Origin: Burkholderiaceae bacterium
GTDB lineage: Bacteria > Pseudomonadota > Gammaproteobacteria > Burkholderiales > Burkholderiaceae_C
Direction of reading: 5' to 3'
Length of the DNA: 64,000 bases
Assembly (NCBI GenBank): GCA_023954035.1
Contig: JAMLIT010000018.1
Coordinates: forward strand, 1-64,000
The notes under the pieces were generated by a model. That model did not search any database. It was not told the origin of the DNA and worked only from the letters and a program-made list of their open reading frames with translations. Position 1 is the stretch's first letter, and every line of letters begins with the position of its first letter. The position numbers were made by a program, and so were the translations under genes. Shown piece by piece: positions 7,518 through 18,436 of the stretch.

Positions 7518-7534
7518 GGAATCAGCGCGCCGGA

Positions 7535-7972
7535 TCAGCTGCGCACCACCAGGACCGGCACGTGCACCACACCCAGCACGCGCTGCGTGACGCTGCCCAG
7601 CATGAGCTTTTCCAGGCCCCGGCGCCCGTGCGAGCCCATGACGACCAGGTCGGCCCCGGTGTTCTCCAGCGCACGCACAATGCCTTCATGCACTGCGTGG
7701 CCCTCGCCCAAAACCGTCTCCACGGGGACGCCGGCGGCCTGCATGGCACGCTTGGCCGCATCCAGCGCGGTATTGGCCTCTGCGGTGGCGGCGCTGAGGT
7801 ACTGCGACTGGCCATAGGCAAAGTCTGCGCCGACACCGGTGAACGGATACGGGTCGATCACATAGAGCGCCGTCACCATGCTGCCAAAGGCCTTGGCCAG
7901 CTCCGCAGCCTTGGAGACCGCCTGCATTGCCGTGGGGGAGCCGTCGATGGGTACGAGAATGTGCTTGAACAT
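7535..7972 (-). CDS. Universal stress protein, single UspA domain
   Basis: 145 residues from the ATG at 7972, which has AAGGAGG a few bases upstream; a longer frame to 7996 adds eight residues and is less likely. The sequence opens with FKHILVPIDGS and ends with GSHGRRGLEKLMLGSVTQRVL, the G-2x-G-9x-G(S/T) nucleotide-binding signature of ATP-binding Usp proteins. Such proteins help cells survive stress or growth arrest; the exact partner is unknown. It is convergent with msrA and shares its terminator. A second, double-domain Usp lies at 36921-37778. Confidence 0.92.
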   Translation of the reverse strand: MFKHILVPIDGSPTAMQAVSKAAELAKAFGSMVTALYVIDPYPFTGVGADFAYGQSQYLSAATAEANTALDAAKRAMQAAGVPVETVLGEGHAVHEGIVRALENTGADLVVMGSHGRRGLEKLMLGSVTQRVLGVVHVPVLVVRS

Positions 7973-8068
7973 AGTGTCCTCCTTGGTTGAACTCACTCAC
8001 GCACAGTGTGCGCGCCGCGCCCGGACGGCGCCTTGACCGGCATCATAGGCGGGGCCGGCATGCCAGCG

Positions 8069-8902
8069 CTACACCGGCCCGGGCACCGGACCCTGAAATC
8101 CACCGCGCCGCCAGGTCAGAACCAGCGTATCGCGGTAGCCGGCCTGGGCAGACGGAGCGGCAGCGGCAAGCGGCTGGATCGGAGTCGTTTCATGCACCAT
8201 GCGCGCATCGTCGAGCAAGAGGACGGACCAGGGCTCGGTGAGCGTGAAGCGCTGGCCCGCCGGCGATGCGGCCTCAAAAATGCGCGTCTCTGCGCCTTTG
8301 ATGCCCTGGCGCGCGACCAGAAAAACGGCCACCAGGTCGACGCCGTCGCGGTGCGCGCCCTCCGGCGTCGGCCGGCCAATGCCAGACGCGGTATCGATGC
8401 GGAACTGGTGCGCCTCCACGAACCAGCGCTGCGGCTCGCCGCCGGGCGCAAAGACGGCGTCGCACAAGGTACACAGGCGGACCAGCAACGCGCCCCACAC
8501 CGGCTGCGCCAGCGTCGGCGCGGTGATGGGAGCAAACCAGCGCTCGATGCCGCCGTGCAGTGCGTTGTACTCCAGCGGCTGCCAGTGCGCGCGGTGCGCC
8601 ACGGGCGCCCACGCACCGGCCTGCATGTCGAAGCAGCCATGGCGCCGGCTGCGATAGCGGCCGCCGTCGCGCAGGTAGTCGTCCGGCGGCAAATCGTTCC
8701 AGGTCTGCGCCAGCGCCTGCAACTGCCCCGGTGCAGCGCCGATCCAGCGCGCCAGATCGGCGCCGCCCAGCAAGGCAAAGCCCGACTGGCGCAAATGCGC
8801 CGCAGCGTCCTGCGGCGCACTATAGGGCGGGACGAAAAGCGGCGCAGTCGCGGGTGCGGGGGCCGTCACTGCGCGGGCCCTGCGCCAGCGTCTTGCAGCC
8901 AA
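8069..8902 (-). CDS. 2OG-Fe(II) dioxygenase family protein
   Basis: Up to 277 residues; the Arg/Ala-rich first 15 are doubtful and the true start may be further in. The fold and motifs suggest the 2OG-Fe dioxygenase group that includes the free-amino-acid hydroxylases (BsmA/IDO type): an EGAHRDGVDLVAVFL block with the His-x-Asp iron ligands, a distal VHETTPI His, and a YRDTLVLTW Arg expected to bind 2-oxoglutarate. It would hydroxylate an amino acid or similar small molecule in the cytoplasm. No operon partner is visible; a dispersed repeat lies just upstream. Confidence 0.7.
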   Translation of the reverse strand: MAARRWRRARAVTAPAPATAPLFVPPYSAPQDAAAHLRQSGFALLGGADLARWIGAAPGQLQALAQTWNDLPPDDYLRDGGRYRSRRHGCFDMQAGAWAPVAHRAHWQPLEYNALHGGIERWFAPITAPTLAQPVWGALLVRLCTLCDAVFAPGGEPQRWFVEAHQFRIDTASGIGRPTPEGAHRDGVDLVAVFLVARQGIKGAETRIFEAASPAGQRFTLTEPWSVLLLDDARMVHETTPIQPLAAAAPSAQAGYRDTLVLTWRRGGFQGPVPGPV

Positions 8903-8910
8903 ACAATTCT

Positions 8911-8969
8911 AAGTAAAAATGGCATCTAGCGCTTATAAATATTGCGTTTTAAGCTACAGTTTTAGTAGC
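8911..8969 (-). repeat. Dispersed ATAAGCGC repeat, copy 3
   Basis: Reads on the - strand as CTACTAAAACTGTAGCTT, then TTATAAGCGCTAGATGCC and T-rich DNA. It overlaps the 3' end of the GGDEF-EAL gene and supplies its stop codon and the last few codons. Confidence 0.75.
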
Positions 8970-11257
8970 GAAATATCGTCATTCAAGAGTGAAAATCTTT
9001 CCAGCATTTCGGCCATTGGTGCCGGACGATGGAACAAATACCCTTGCCAGGCGTGGCAACCGAGTTCGGCCAGCATTGCGCGCTGCTCCTCGGTTTCCAC
9101 CCCTTCGGCGATGACGCGCAAGTCCATGCTGTGGGCCAGAGAGACGATGGTGCGCGCAATGGCCGCATCGTTCGCATTGGCAAGAATGTCACGCACAAAG
9201 CTTTGGTCGATCTTGACCTGGTCGAGCGGCAGACGCTTCAAATACGACAGGCTCGAATACCCCGTGCCGAAGTCGTCGAGCGAGAAGCGCACGCCGTGGG
9301 AACGCACCTGCGTCATGCGCTCGATGGCACCTTCCGCGTCGTCCAGCAGCAGCGACTCGGTCAATTCGAGCTTCAGGCGCGCCGGATTGGCGCCGGTTTC
9401 CTGCAGCACCGCCAGGAGTTCATCGACAAAGCCCACGTGCCGAAACTGCCGCGCACTGACATTGACTGCCATGGTGAGTCCCTCGGTGCGCGGATCGCTC
9501 GCCCAGGCCGCCAGTTCGGCGCAAGCCGCGCGCAAAATCCAGGCGCCCAGCGGCACGATGAGGCCGGTGCTTTCGGCAATGCCGATGAAGTCGCTGGGAT
9601 AAATCCAGCCCCGCGCGGGGTGCTGCCAGCGCACCAGGGCTTCCGCGCCCACCAGCTTGCCTCCACACTCCACCTGCGCCTGGTAGTGCAGCACGAACTG
9701 CTGCTGCTCCAGCGCCTGGCGCATGTCGGCTTCGAGCGCCGTGCGCTTGGCCACGGCGATCTGGGTGCGCAAGTCAAAGAAGCACATGGTGTTGCGCCCC
9801 TGTGCCTTGGCCTCGTACATGGCCAGATCACCGCGTTTGAGCAATTCCTCCACGCTGCCAGCGGCGTCGACGTACAGGGCGATCCCAACGCTGCAGGAGG
9901 TGTGGTGCACGCGCCCGTCCAGCACGAACACCTTGCCCAGCATGTCGAGCACCGTGCGGGCCACGGCCTCGGCCTGCACCGCGGCCTGGGCGCGGTCGGC
10001 GCTCAGGCCTTCGAGCAGCATCACGAACTCGTCCCCGCCCAGGCGGGCGACGGTGTCGCTGCGGCGCCCGCACTGCTCGAGGCGCTCGGCCACCTGCCGA
10101 AGCAGCTCGTCGCCGGTATCGTGGCCCAGGGTGTCGTTGAGGTCCTTGAAGTTGTCGAGGTCCACCACCAGCAAGGCGCCGCCCAGGCCTCCGATCTGGC
10201 TGTTGGCAAGGCTGCGCTGCAAGCGGTCCGACATCAGCCGCCGGTTGGGCAGGCCGGTCAGCGCGTCGTAATAGGCCAGCGTCCGGATTTCGTCCTCGGC
10301 CGCCTTGCGCTCGGAAATATCGGTCTGCGTGCTGACGTAGTGCGTAATCTCCCCCGCCGCCGATCGCACCTGGGCAATGTGAACCCAGGCGGGGTAAACC
10401 TCGCCACCTTTGCGCTGCAGCCACATTTCTCCGGCCCAGTGGCCCTTCTCGGCCACCGTATTCCAGACCTCGGCGTAAAAAGTCGCGTCGTTGCGCCCCG
10501 ATTGCAGACTGCGCACATCCGCGCCCAGCAGTTCGCCATCGGCATACCCCGTCAGGCGCAGCAGCGCTCCGTTGACCCGCAGAATGCGCCGCTCGGGGTC
10601 CGCGATCAGCATGCCTTCGTGGGATTCGAAAATCGTCGCCGCCAGGCGCAGTGCGTCGTCGGCGCGCCGCAGTGCGGTGATGTCTGTGCTGTAGCCGCAG
10701 ATCCCCATGACAGCGCCTGAACCGTCGAACAGAGGCACCTTGACGGCAAGAAACACGCGCACTTCCGAGCCGCTCTTGCGAACCACGGTTTCTTCCACTT
10801 CCAGGCGCTCGCGAGACGCGAACACCTTGCGGTCGTTGGCAAGCAAGGCTTGCGCAGTGGCGTCGTCGAAAAACGCTGCGTCCTGCTGGCCGACAATCTC
10901 GGCCGCGGACCAACCAATCCAATCGGCTGCCTGCTTGTTGACGTATTGGTAGCGGCCTTCGGTGTCCTTGATGAATACCAGCGCCCCAGCGTTGTCGAGA
11001 ATGGCCGAGAGCTTTTGTTCGCTGGCCCGCACATGCTGCGTGCGCTCAGCCACCTTGCGGCGCAGCACCATCACGTGCAGCAGCAACATCAGGCAAAACA
11101 GGCCCAGCGTGAGCAGACCCCAAAGCAGCCACGGCAGCTCGAGAAATTCGACCCAGGGGGTCGGCTGCGCCTGCCCTGCGGAGCGCTGCGCAAGGGCCCG
11201 GGGCAGCAGTCCGAACGCGATGAAACCCCGCGCTGCTGAGAGCAGCGACGAACGCAT
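8954..11257 (-). CDS. PAS-GGDEF-EAL cyclic-di-GMP signalling protein
   Basis: About 767 residues from the ATG at 11257; the frame is open to a GTG at 11392, and no start has a good ribosome-binding site. Order: N-terminal hydrophobic region with a membrane helix (LPWLLWGLLTLGLFCLMLLL), two PAS domains (ILDNAGALVFIKDTEGRYQY and a second ending STQTDISERKAAE), a GGDEF domain with intact RLGGDEF (about residue 405), and an EAL domain with GAEALVRW (about 539), ELTESLLLDD and LDDFGTGYSSL. Both catalytic signatures look intact, so it may make or break c-di-GMP. Its final residues lie in a dispersed repeat. A PilZ gene is divergent. Confidence 0.92.
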   Translation of the reverse strand: MRSSLLSAARGFIAFGLLPRALAQRSAGQAQPTPWVEFLELPWLLWGLLTLGLFCLMLLLHVMVLRRKVAERTQHVRASEQKLSAILDNAGALVFIKDTEGRYQYVNKQAADWIGWSAAEIVGQQDAAFFDDATAQALLANDRKVFASRERLEVEETVVRKSGSEVRVFLAVKVPLFDGSGAVMGICGYSTDITALRRADDALRLAATIFESHEGMLIADPERRILRVNGALLRLTGYADGELLGADVRSLQSGRNDATFYAEVWNTVAEKGHWAGEMWLQRKGGEVYPAWVHIAQVRSAAGEITHYVSTQTDISERKAAEDEIRTLAYYDALTGLPNRRLMSDRLQRSLANSQIGGLGGALLVVDLDNFKDLNDTLGHDTGDELLRQVAERLEQCGRRSDTVARLGGDEFVMLLEGLSADRAQAAVQAEAVARTVLDMLGKVFVLDGRVHHTSCSVGIALYVDAAGSVEELLKRGDLAMYEAKAQGRNTMCFFDLRTQIAVAKRTALEADMRQALEQQQFVLHYQAQVECGGKLVGAEALVRWQHPARGWIYPSDFIGIAESTGLIVPLGAWILRAACAELAAWASDPRTEGLTMAVNVSARQFRHVGFVDELLAVLQETGANPARLKLELTESLLLDDAEGAIERMTQVRSHGVRFSLDDFGTGYSSLSYLKRLPLDQVKIDQSFVRDILANANDAAIARTIVSLAHSMDLRVIAEGVETEEQRAMLAELGCHAWQGYLFHRPAPMAEMLERFSLLNDDISLLKL

Positions 11258-11408
11258 CCATTTGAGGAGCAAAATCACGCTGCGGAAGGGGGCAAGCACA
11301 TGAGCACCATCGTAACGAAATTTCACAATGCGCGGGAAACGGGGCGTGGTGCCACACAGGCACCGCCATGCGTCCGCGTTGCGTGCCAGCACTTAAGGAG
11401 GAAGCAGC

Positions 11409-11777
11409 ATGCCGCATGAGCGCCGCCATTTCGTTCGCGTACATTTTGCGGCCCCGGCGCAGCTCGTGAGCGGAGACTGCACGCTACAGGTGCAGGTGCT
11501 CGACCTGTCGCTCAAGGGCGCGCTCGCGGTGCTGCCCGAAGGCGTGCAACTGAAACCAGAATCGCTCTGCGCGCTGACGCTGCCTTTGTCCAGTGACAGC
11601 GGCCAGATTGAAATGGCCGCGCTGGTGGCCCATGTGGATGCCAGGCAAGTGGGCCTGCTGTGCACGCATTCCGACCTGGACAGCATCACCCATCTGCGTC
11701 GCCTGATTGAACTGCAGCTGGGCGACCCGGCATTGCTTGAGCGGGACCTGGGCGAATTGGTGGCTGCGTCTCGCTGA
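11409..11777 (+). CDS. PilZ-domain protein, probable c-di-GMP receptor
   Basis: 122 residues, a stand-alone PilZ domain. The two c-di-GMP-binding signatures are present: RRHFVR (5-10, RxxxR) and DLSLKG (32-37, DxSxxG). ATG 11409 has AAGGAGG seven bases upstream. It is divergent from the GGDEF-EAL gene, which suggests a local sender-receiver pair, though c-di-GMP is diffusible. Such proteins alter motility, surface polysaccharide or other outputs by binding partners; the partner is unknown. Confidence 0.9.
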   Translation: MPHERRHFVRVHFAAPAQLVSGDCTLQVQVLDLSLKGALAVLPEGVQLKPESLCALTLPLSSDSGQIEMAALVAHVDARQVGLLCTHSDLDSITHLRRLIELQLGDPALLERDLGELVAASR

Positions 11778-11805
11778 GGCTGCGCATCGCCCATCCCGCG
11801 CGCGC

Positions 11806-13491
11806 CTACCCTGCCTCGGCTTCCTGCAGCGCGCGCCACATCACTTTGCCGCTGCCGCTCTTGGGCAGCGCGTCGACGAACTGCACGGCGCGCGGCGCCT
11901 TGTAGGCGGCCATGTTGGCGCGACACCAGTCGATGATTTCCTGCTCACTTGTCTGGGCATGCGTGCAACGCAGCACCACCACCGCTTTGACGCTCTCGCC
12001 GCGGTAGGCATCGCGCGTACCGATCACGCAGGCCTCCTGAATGGCAGGGTGGCGGAACATCAAGGCCTCCACCTCGGCCGGCCACACCTTGAAGCCCGAT
12101 GCATTGATCATGCGCTTGAGCCGATCGGTCAGAAAGAAATAGCCGTCTGCGTCCACATGCCCCAGATCGCCGGTGCGAAAGAAGCGTTTGCCATCGAGTT
12201 CCATGAACGCGGCCTGCGTCGCCTCGGGGCGCTGCCAATAGCCTTCAAAGACTTCTGGCCCATGCACGACGATCTCACCTTGCTCCCCGGTGCCCAGTTC
12301 GGCCAGGGTATCGGGGTCAATGACGCGCGCATCCGTGCTCATGAAAGGGATACCCAGGCATTGCTGCTTGGGTGCGTCGGGCGGATTCGAATGCGACGGC
12401 GCTGCGGTTTCCGTCAGGCCATAGCCTTCGGCATAGCGCAGGCCGTACTGGTCCTGCAGACGCTGCGCCACCGCCTGGGGCATGGCTGCCCCACCGCCGC
12501 CGATGTAGACCAGGCTGGAGAGATCGTAGCTGGCGAAATTCGGACTGCCCAGCAGGTCGATGACCATCGTGGGCACGTTGGTCCAGTTCGTCACCTTGTG
12601 CCTTGAGATCAAGCGACCAGCCAGGTCGCGGTCCCAGCGCGGCATCAATACCAAACTACCACCGCTGTAAATGGTGGCATGCATCACGCTCACCATGCCG
12701 GTGATGTGAAACATCGGAACGGCCGCCAGCGCCACGTTGCCGGACGAACCCGATCCCCACAGACAACTGGCAATGGCGTTGTGCATGATGCTGCGGTGCA
12801 GATGCATGCAGCCTTTGGGCAGGCCAGTGGTCCCGCTGGTGTAGGGAAGAACGGCCAGATCGTCCCGGCCAACGACATGCGCGGGTGCGGGCGCTGTGCA
12901 GGCCAGTGCATCCTTCCACGCGAGCACCTGCCCCGCATCGAGCACAGGGGTAGGGTCCTGGCGCGTCAACCACTCGCGCCAGGCCGCGGGCGGCGCATCA
13001 TCGCCCTCTATCGAAGCATCGAAGGCATCGGTATAACGGGTGACCACCAGGCTGGAGAGGCCCTGGCCCTGCGGCAGGTCGTTGCTGGCCGCGGCAAGTT
13101 CGCCCGCCAGGTCGGCGGTCGTGATGGCGACCCGGGCCTGCGGATCGGTCATGTAGTGTTTGAGTTCTTGCGCGCGGTTCATCGGATTGACCGGAACGAC
13201 CACGGCATTGGCACGCAGGATGGCGAAATGCGCAATCACCCATTGGGGACAGTTCTGCATGCAGAGCACCACCCGATCGCCACGTCCAACGCCCAGCGCA
13301 TGCAGTTGCGCCGCCAGTCGCTCGGCCTGTTCGGCCATTTGGCGGTAGCTTGTTTCGGCAGCAAAGAACACCAGCGCGGCCTTGTCCGGATAACGCCGGG
13401 CATTGACTGCCAGGTTGTCCCAGAGAGACGTTGCCGGCACGGTGATCGATTCGGGCAGCCGCCGGGGCCAAAAAGCATGGTGAGCGCGCAT
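11806..13491 (-). CDS. AMP-dependent acyl-CoA synthetase (fatty-acid--CoA ligase type)
   Basis: About 561 residues. The ATG at 13491 is favoured because AAAGGAAG lies about eight bases upstream; the ATG at 13497 sits directly on it. Activates a carboxylic acid to acyl-AMP and then acyl-CoA. The P-loop LPYTSGTTGLPKG, the YGLTETAAPS block, the TGDLGHVDADGYFFLTDR hinge region and C-terminal PKSGSGKVMWR with the catalytic Lys are all present. It resembles medium/long-chain fatty acid or aromatic acid ligases; the substrate is not readable. It stands alone, convergent with the PilZ gene. Confidence 0.88.
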   Translation of the reverse strand: MRAHHAFWPRRLPESITVPATSLWDNLAVNARRYPDKAALVFFAAETSYRQMAEQAERLAAQLHALGVGRGDRVVLCMQNCPQWVIAHFAILRANAVVVPVNPMNRAQELKHYMTDPQARVAITTADLAGELAAASNDLPQGQGLSSLVVTRYTDAFDASIEGDDAPPAAWREWLTRQDPTPVLDAGQVLAWKDALACTAPAPAHVVGRDDLAVLPYTSGTTGLPKGCMHLHRSIMHNAIASCLWGSGSSGNVALAAVPMFHITGMVSVMHATIYSGGSLVLMPRWDRDLAGRLISRHKVTNWTNVPTMVIDLLGSPNFASYDLSSLVYIGGGGAAMPQAVAQRLQDQYGLRYAEGYGLTETAAPSHSNPPDAPKQQCLGIPFMSTDARVIDPDTLAELGTGEQGEIVVHGPEVFEGYWQRPEATQAAFMELDGKRFFRTGDLGHVDADGYFFLTDRLKRMINASGFKVWPAEVEALMFRHPAIQEACVIGTRDAYRGESVKAVVVLRCTHAQTSEQEIIDWCRANMAAYKAPRAVQFVDALPKSGSGKVMWRALQEAEAG

Positions 13492-13765
13492 GGACATCTT
13501 CCTTTGACCGAAAGTCTATGGGCCTGCCCCGCCCCAGGCTCGCGGGTTTGCCCGAGAACGCTGTCGCGTCGGAGTCAGGCGGCCCCTGCGCGCAGCGCTG
13601 GCGCCTGGAACGCTGCCGACGGGCAGGGGAAAAGATGCGGGGCATTTGCCCTTCTTTACGGGCCATCCATCGCTACATGGCCAGCGCATACTCTCAGCGA
13701 ACCCCTCGATCCACGCAACGACAAGTCGCCGACCGACCCCGGACGGTTCATTGCCAAAGGAGTCA
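13492..13765. other. Divergent intergenic region
   Basis: About 270 bases between the acyl-CoA synthetase gene and the unrecognised gene at 13766, likely holding the promoters of both. I see no confident promoter, repeat or small gene. Confidence 0.4.
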
Positions 13766-14638
13766 ATGATGATCGATATTTCCCAAGCCACCAGCCTGCT
13801 GCAGTCCCTGGGCGTCAAAGGCCCGACGGCTTCCAGGGCGGTCGAACAAGCAGCTGCCAGCGGCACCGATGCGGTCAACTTCTTGAAGCAGCTGCAATCG
13901 AGTCTTGAACAGCTTTCCTCACCGCACTCAGGCCGCGGGACAGCTTCTGCCAGCGCCGAGCCTCAGGCGAGGTCCACCGCGAGCGTGTTCCAAAGCGCCG
14001 AGCAGGCCTTCGCAGCGGAAAAGTGCCCTTCTGCGGACACGCTTCCATTCCGTAACCTGGACGAGTTTCGAACCTGGGAAAAGGGTTTGAGCTGCAAGTT
14101 TGCCCCGGATTACAAGGCGCCGGACTACATCAAGATGATGGGGCTCTCGATCCAAGGTGGCGACCAGGACGCCGTCAAGCGCTATGCCTTTTTCAAAAAC
14201 AATCCGCAGTTTGCTGCGGACTACGAAGCCATCCACAGCGGGGCTCTTTCCAAGTTCCCGACCGATGGTTCCACGCTGATCCGCAGCGATCTGTCCGCCA
14301 TGCCTGAAGAGACCGCCGCTTTCTACAGGAAGAACCCTGCAGCCCTGCGGCTGGCCGAAGGTCTCAACATGGATCCCACGCTTTACAAGATGCGCCTGGA
14401 CGGGCAGCTGGAACTGCCTCCCGGGACCAACTCGTCCGAGTGGCTGATGGCCAACAAGTGGACCGCCAAGGGCACCGTGGCCAATGAAAACCGCCTCTTT
14501 TTTGCGCAAGCGGAATACATCGGTCTGAACGGAAAAGGGGCCGGCACGTACCGCCAGGGCCAATACGATCCTGCTACCGGCCGCATCATCGGCATGGAGG
14601 AAATCTATGCCCCCACAGAAGGAAAGTCATCGGCCTGA
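13766..14638 (+). CDS. Hypothetical protein, family not recognised
   Basis: 290 residues from ATG 13766 (an adjacent ATG at 13769 is equivalent), with AAAGGAG five bases upstream; the frame is open to 13646 but that part lacks a ribosome-binding site. No signal peptide or membrane helix is evident. The first 80 residues (IDISQATSLLQSLGVKG, then Gln/Ser/Ala-rich) look flexible. A Trp/Tyr-rich segment follows (FAPDYKAPDYIKMMG, FKNNPQFAADYEAIHSG) and the C-terminus has NRLFFAQAEYIGLNGKGAGTYRQGQYDPATGRIIG. The flexible, polar N-terminus recalls secreted effector-like proteins, but this is a guess. It is convergent with guaA and has no partner gene. Confidence 0.75.
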   Translation: MMIDISQATSLLQSLGVKGPTASRAVEQAAASGTDAVNFLKQLQSSLEQLSSPHSGRGTASASAEPQARSTASVFQSAEQAFAAEKCPSADTLPFRNLDEFRTWEKGLSCKFAPDYKAPDYIKMMGLSIQGGDQDAVKRYAFFKNNPQFAADYEAIHSGALSKFPTDGSTLIRSDLSAMPEETAAFYRKNPAALRLAEGLNMDPTLYKMRLDGQLELPPGTNSSEWLMANKWTAKGTVANENRLFFAQAEYIGLNGKGAGTYRQGQYDPATGRIIGMEEIYAPTEGKSSA

Positions 14639-14652
14639 GGCGCTGCGGATCG

Positions 14653-16266
14653 TCACTCCCACTCGATCGTCGCCGGCGGCTTGCTGCTCACGTCGTAGGT
14701 CACCCGGTTGATGCCGCGCACTTCGTTGATGATGCGGCCCGATACCTTTTTGAGCAGTGCATAGGGCAGTTCCGCCCAGTCGGCGGTCATGAAGTCGCTG
14801 GTTTGCACCGCGCGCAGCGCCACCACGTAGTCGTAGGTACGACCATCGCCCATCACACCCACGCTCTTGACAGGCAGGAAAACGGCGAAGGCCTGGCTGG
14901 TCAATTCGTACCATGACTTTCCCGTGGCAGCATCGACGCAGTTGCGCAATTCCTGGATGAAGATCGCGTCCGCCTGGCGCAAGAGATCTGCGTATTCCTT
15001 CTTCACCTCGCCCAGAATCCGCACGCCCAGGCCAGGCCCCGGAAAAGGGTGTCGATAGACCATCTCGGGCGGCAGGCCCAGGGCCACGCCGAGCTCTCGC
15101 ACTTCGTCCTTGAACAAATCGCGCAGGGGTTCCAGCAGCTCGAGCCCGAGCTGCTCGGGCAAGCCGCCCACGTTGTGGTGGCTCTTGATCGTGACGGCTT
15201 TCTTGCTTTTTGCACCGCCCGACTCGATCACGTCGGGGTAGATGGTGCCCTGGGCCAGCCATTTGGCCCCCTTGGCGCCGGCAGTGATGAGCTTCGCTGC
15301 TTCTTGCTTGAACACGGTGACGAACTCGCCGCCCATGATCTTGCGCTTGGCTTCCGGATCGGCCACGCCGGCAAGCTTGCCGAGGAACAGGTCGCTCGCG
15401 TCGACCCGGATCACCTTGGCGTGCAGCTTTCCGACAAACATGTCCATGACCATATCGCCTTCGTTGAGGCGCAGCAGCCCATGGTCGACGAATACGCAAG
15501 TCAACTGATCACCAATGGCGCGGTGAATCAGCGCGGCTGCCACGGATGAATCCACGCCTCCGGAGAGGCCCAGAATGACCTCCTCGTCTCCGACCTGCTC
15601 GCGGATGCGGGCAACCGCTTCGGCTACGTGGTCCCGCATCACCCAATCGGGCGTGGCCTGGCAGATGCCCAACACGAAGCGCTCAAGAATCGCCTTTCCT
15701 TGTTGGGTGTGCGTCACCTCAGGGTGAAACTGGACGGCATAAAACCGCCGCGCTTCGTCGGCCATGCCGGCAATCGGGCAGCTGTCCGTGCTGGCCATCA
15801 GCCTGAAGCCGGGCGGCAGTTCGGTGACCTTGTCGCCGTGGCTCATCCAGACGTTGAGCATGCCGTGCCCGTCTGCCGTCGTAAAGTCGGCGATGTCCTT
15901 GAGCAGCGCGGTGTGCCCGCGCGCGCGCACTGCCGCGAAACCGAATTCGCGCTGATGCCCGCCTTCCACCTTGCCTCCGAGCTGCTGCGCCATGGTCTGC
16001 ATGCCGTAGCAGATGCCCAGCACAGGAACGCCCAGTTCAAACACGGCGCGAGGCGCTTTGTCCGTGGTTTCCTCGTACACGCTGGCGTGGCTTCCGGACA
16101 AGATGACGCCCTTGAGGGTCCCGTCCCGGGCGAACGCGCGCACCCAGTCGTCGCCCACGTCGCAGGGATGCACCTCGCAGTACACATGGGCCTCGCGCAC
16201 ACGGCGTGCAATGAGCTGGGTCACCTGCGAGCCGAAATCGAGGATGAGGATTTTCTGGTGTTGCAT
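14653..16266 (-). CDS. guaA: GMP synthase (glutamine-hydrolysing)
   Basis: 537 residues, normal length. Converts XMP to GMP using glutamine and ATP, the last step of GMP synthesis. N-terminal class I amidotransferase: [18 protein letters not shown], nucleophile Cys in LGICYGMQ, and His/Glu in FHPEVTHT. The ATP-pyrophosphatase P-loop is [11 protein letters not shown] and the C-terminal dimerisation domain ends PATIEWE. guaB lies just upstream on the same strand, separated by a dispersed repeat, so the two are probably cotranscribed for the IMP to GMP branch. Confidence 0.98.
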   Translation of the reverse strand: MQHQKILILDFGSQVTQLIARRVREAHVYCEVHPCDVGDDWVRAFARDGTLKGVILSGSHASVYEETTDKAPRAVFELGVPVLGICYGMQTMAQQLGGKVEGGHQREFGFAAVRARGHTALLKDIADFTTADGHGMLNVWMSHGDKVTELPPGFRLMASTDSCPIAGMADEARRFYAVQFHPEVTHTQQGKAILERFVLGICQATPDWVMRDHVAEAVARIREQVGDEEVILGLSGGVDSSVAAALIHRAIGDQLTCVFVDHGLLRLNEGDMVMDMFVGKLHAKVIRVDASDLFLGKLAGVADPEAKRKIMGGEFVTVFKQEAAKLITAGAKGAKWLAQGTIYPDVIESGGAKSKKAVTIKSHHNVGGLPEQLGLELLEPLRDLFKDEVRELGVALGLPPEMVYRHPFPGPGLGVRILGEVKKEYADLLRQADAIFIQELRNCVDAATGKSWYELTSQAFAVFLPVKSVGVMGDGRTYDYVVALRAVQTSDFMTADWAELPYALLKKVSGRIINEVRGINRVTYDVSSKPPATIEWE

Positions 16267-16270
16267 GGCG

Positions 16271-16335
16271 ATTTTTCAGCAAAATATGGCTCTAGCGCTC
16301 TATATGTAAGCGCTAACAGCTATATAAATAATAGC
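16271..16335 (-). repeat. Dispersed ATAAGCGC repeat, copy 4
   Basis: On the - strand: TATTATTTATATAGCTGTTAG, CGCTTACATATAGAGCGCTAGAGCC, then a T-rich tail. It occupies most of the guaB-guaA gap. Confidence 0.8.
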
Positions 16336-16343
16336 ATCCGGGA

Positions 16344-17852
<1,509 letters not shown>

Positions 17853-17896
17853 CTATTGGGTGCACCGCCGGGCGCTGCTGCCGCTAAACTGCATCC

Positions 17897-18427
17897 ATGA
17901 AGCTCTACAAACTCTGCTTGGTAGCCATCGCCTGCGCCTGGTCTGCGGGCGCCATGGCGCAGTGGCAATGGATCAATAAGGACGGGCGCAAGGTTTTCAG
18001 CGACCGCCCGCCTCCCTTGGAGATTCCGGAGAAGGACATCCTGCGCCAGCCGCACCAGCGCGCGGCGCCCGTGGCCCCTGCGACGGCCGGCGCCCAGGCC
18101 GCACCTGCTGCGGCGCCGGCGCCCAAGCCGGCCGCCTCAACGCCGGCAACGGGCACCGACAAACGGCTCGAAGAACGCAAGGCCAAGGCCGAAGCCGAAG
18201 CGGAGGCGGCAAAGGCGGCCAAGGACAAAGCGGCAGAGCAAAAGCTGGCAGCCGACCGCGCCGAGAATTGCGCGCGCGCCAAACAGGCCAAAGCCTCGCT
18301 GGACTCCGGCCAGTTGATAAAACACACCAACGCCAAAGGCGAACAGGTTTTCATGGACGACGCCAGCCGCGCCGCCGAGCGCAAGCGCGCGCAGGCCGTC
18401 ATCGATTCCGACTGCAAGCCCAAATAG
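17897..18427 (+). CDS. DUF4124 domain-containing secreted protein
   Basis: 176 residues. A cleavable signal peptide is likely (MKLYKLCLVAIACAWSAGAMA, cut near 21). It is followed by QWQWINKDGRKVFSDRPPP, the short W-x-D-x-x-G-x-x-x-(Y/F)-S-D pattern of DUF4124. A Pro/Ala linker leads to a highly charged Ala/Glu/Lys helix (about 90-130, probable coiled coil) and a Cys-containing tail. The function of the family is unknown; location is inferred periplasmic. It is divergent from guaB and next to rnfH-ratA. Confidence 0.88.
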   Translation: MKLYKLCLVAIACAWSAGAMAQWQWINKDGRKVFSDRPPPLEIPEKDILRQPHQRAAPVAPATAGAQAAPAAAPAPKPAASTPATGTDKRLEERKAKAEAEAEAAKAAKDKAAEQKLAADRAENCARAKQAKASLDSGQLIKHTNAKGEQVFMDDASRAAERKRAQAVIDSDCKPK

Positions 18428-18436
18428 GCTTGTTGT

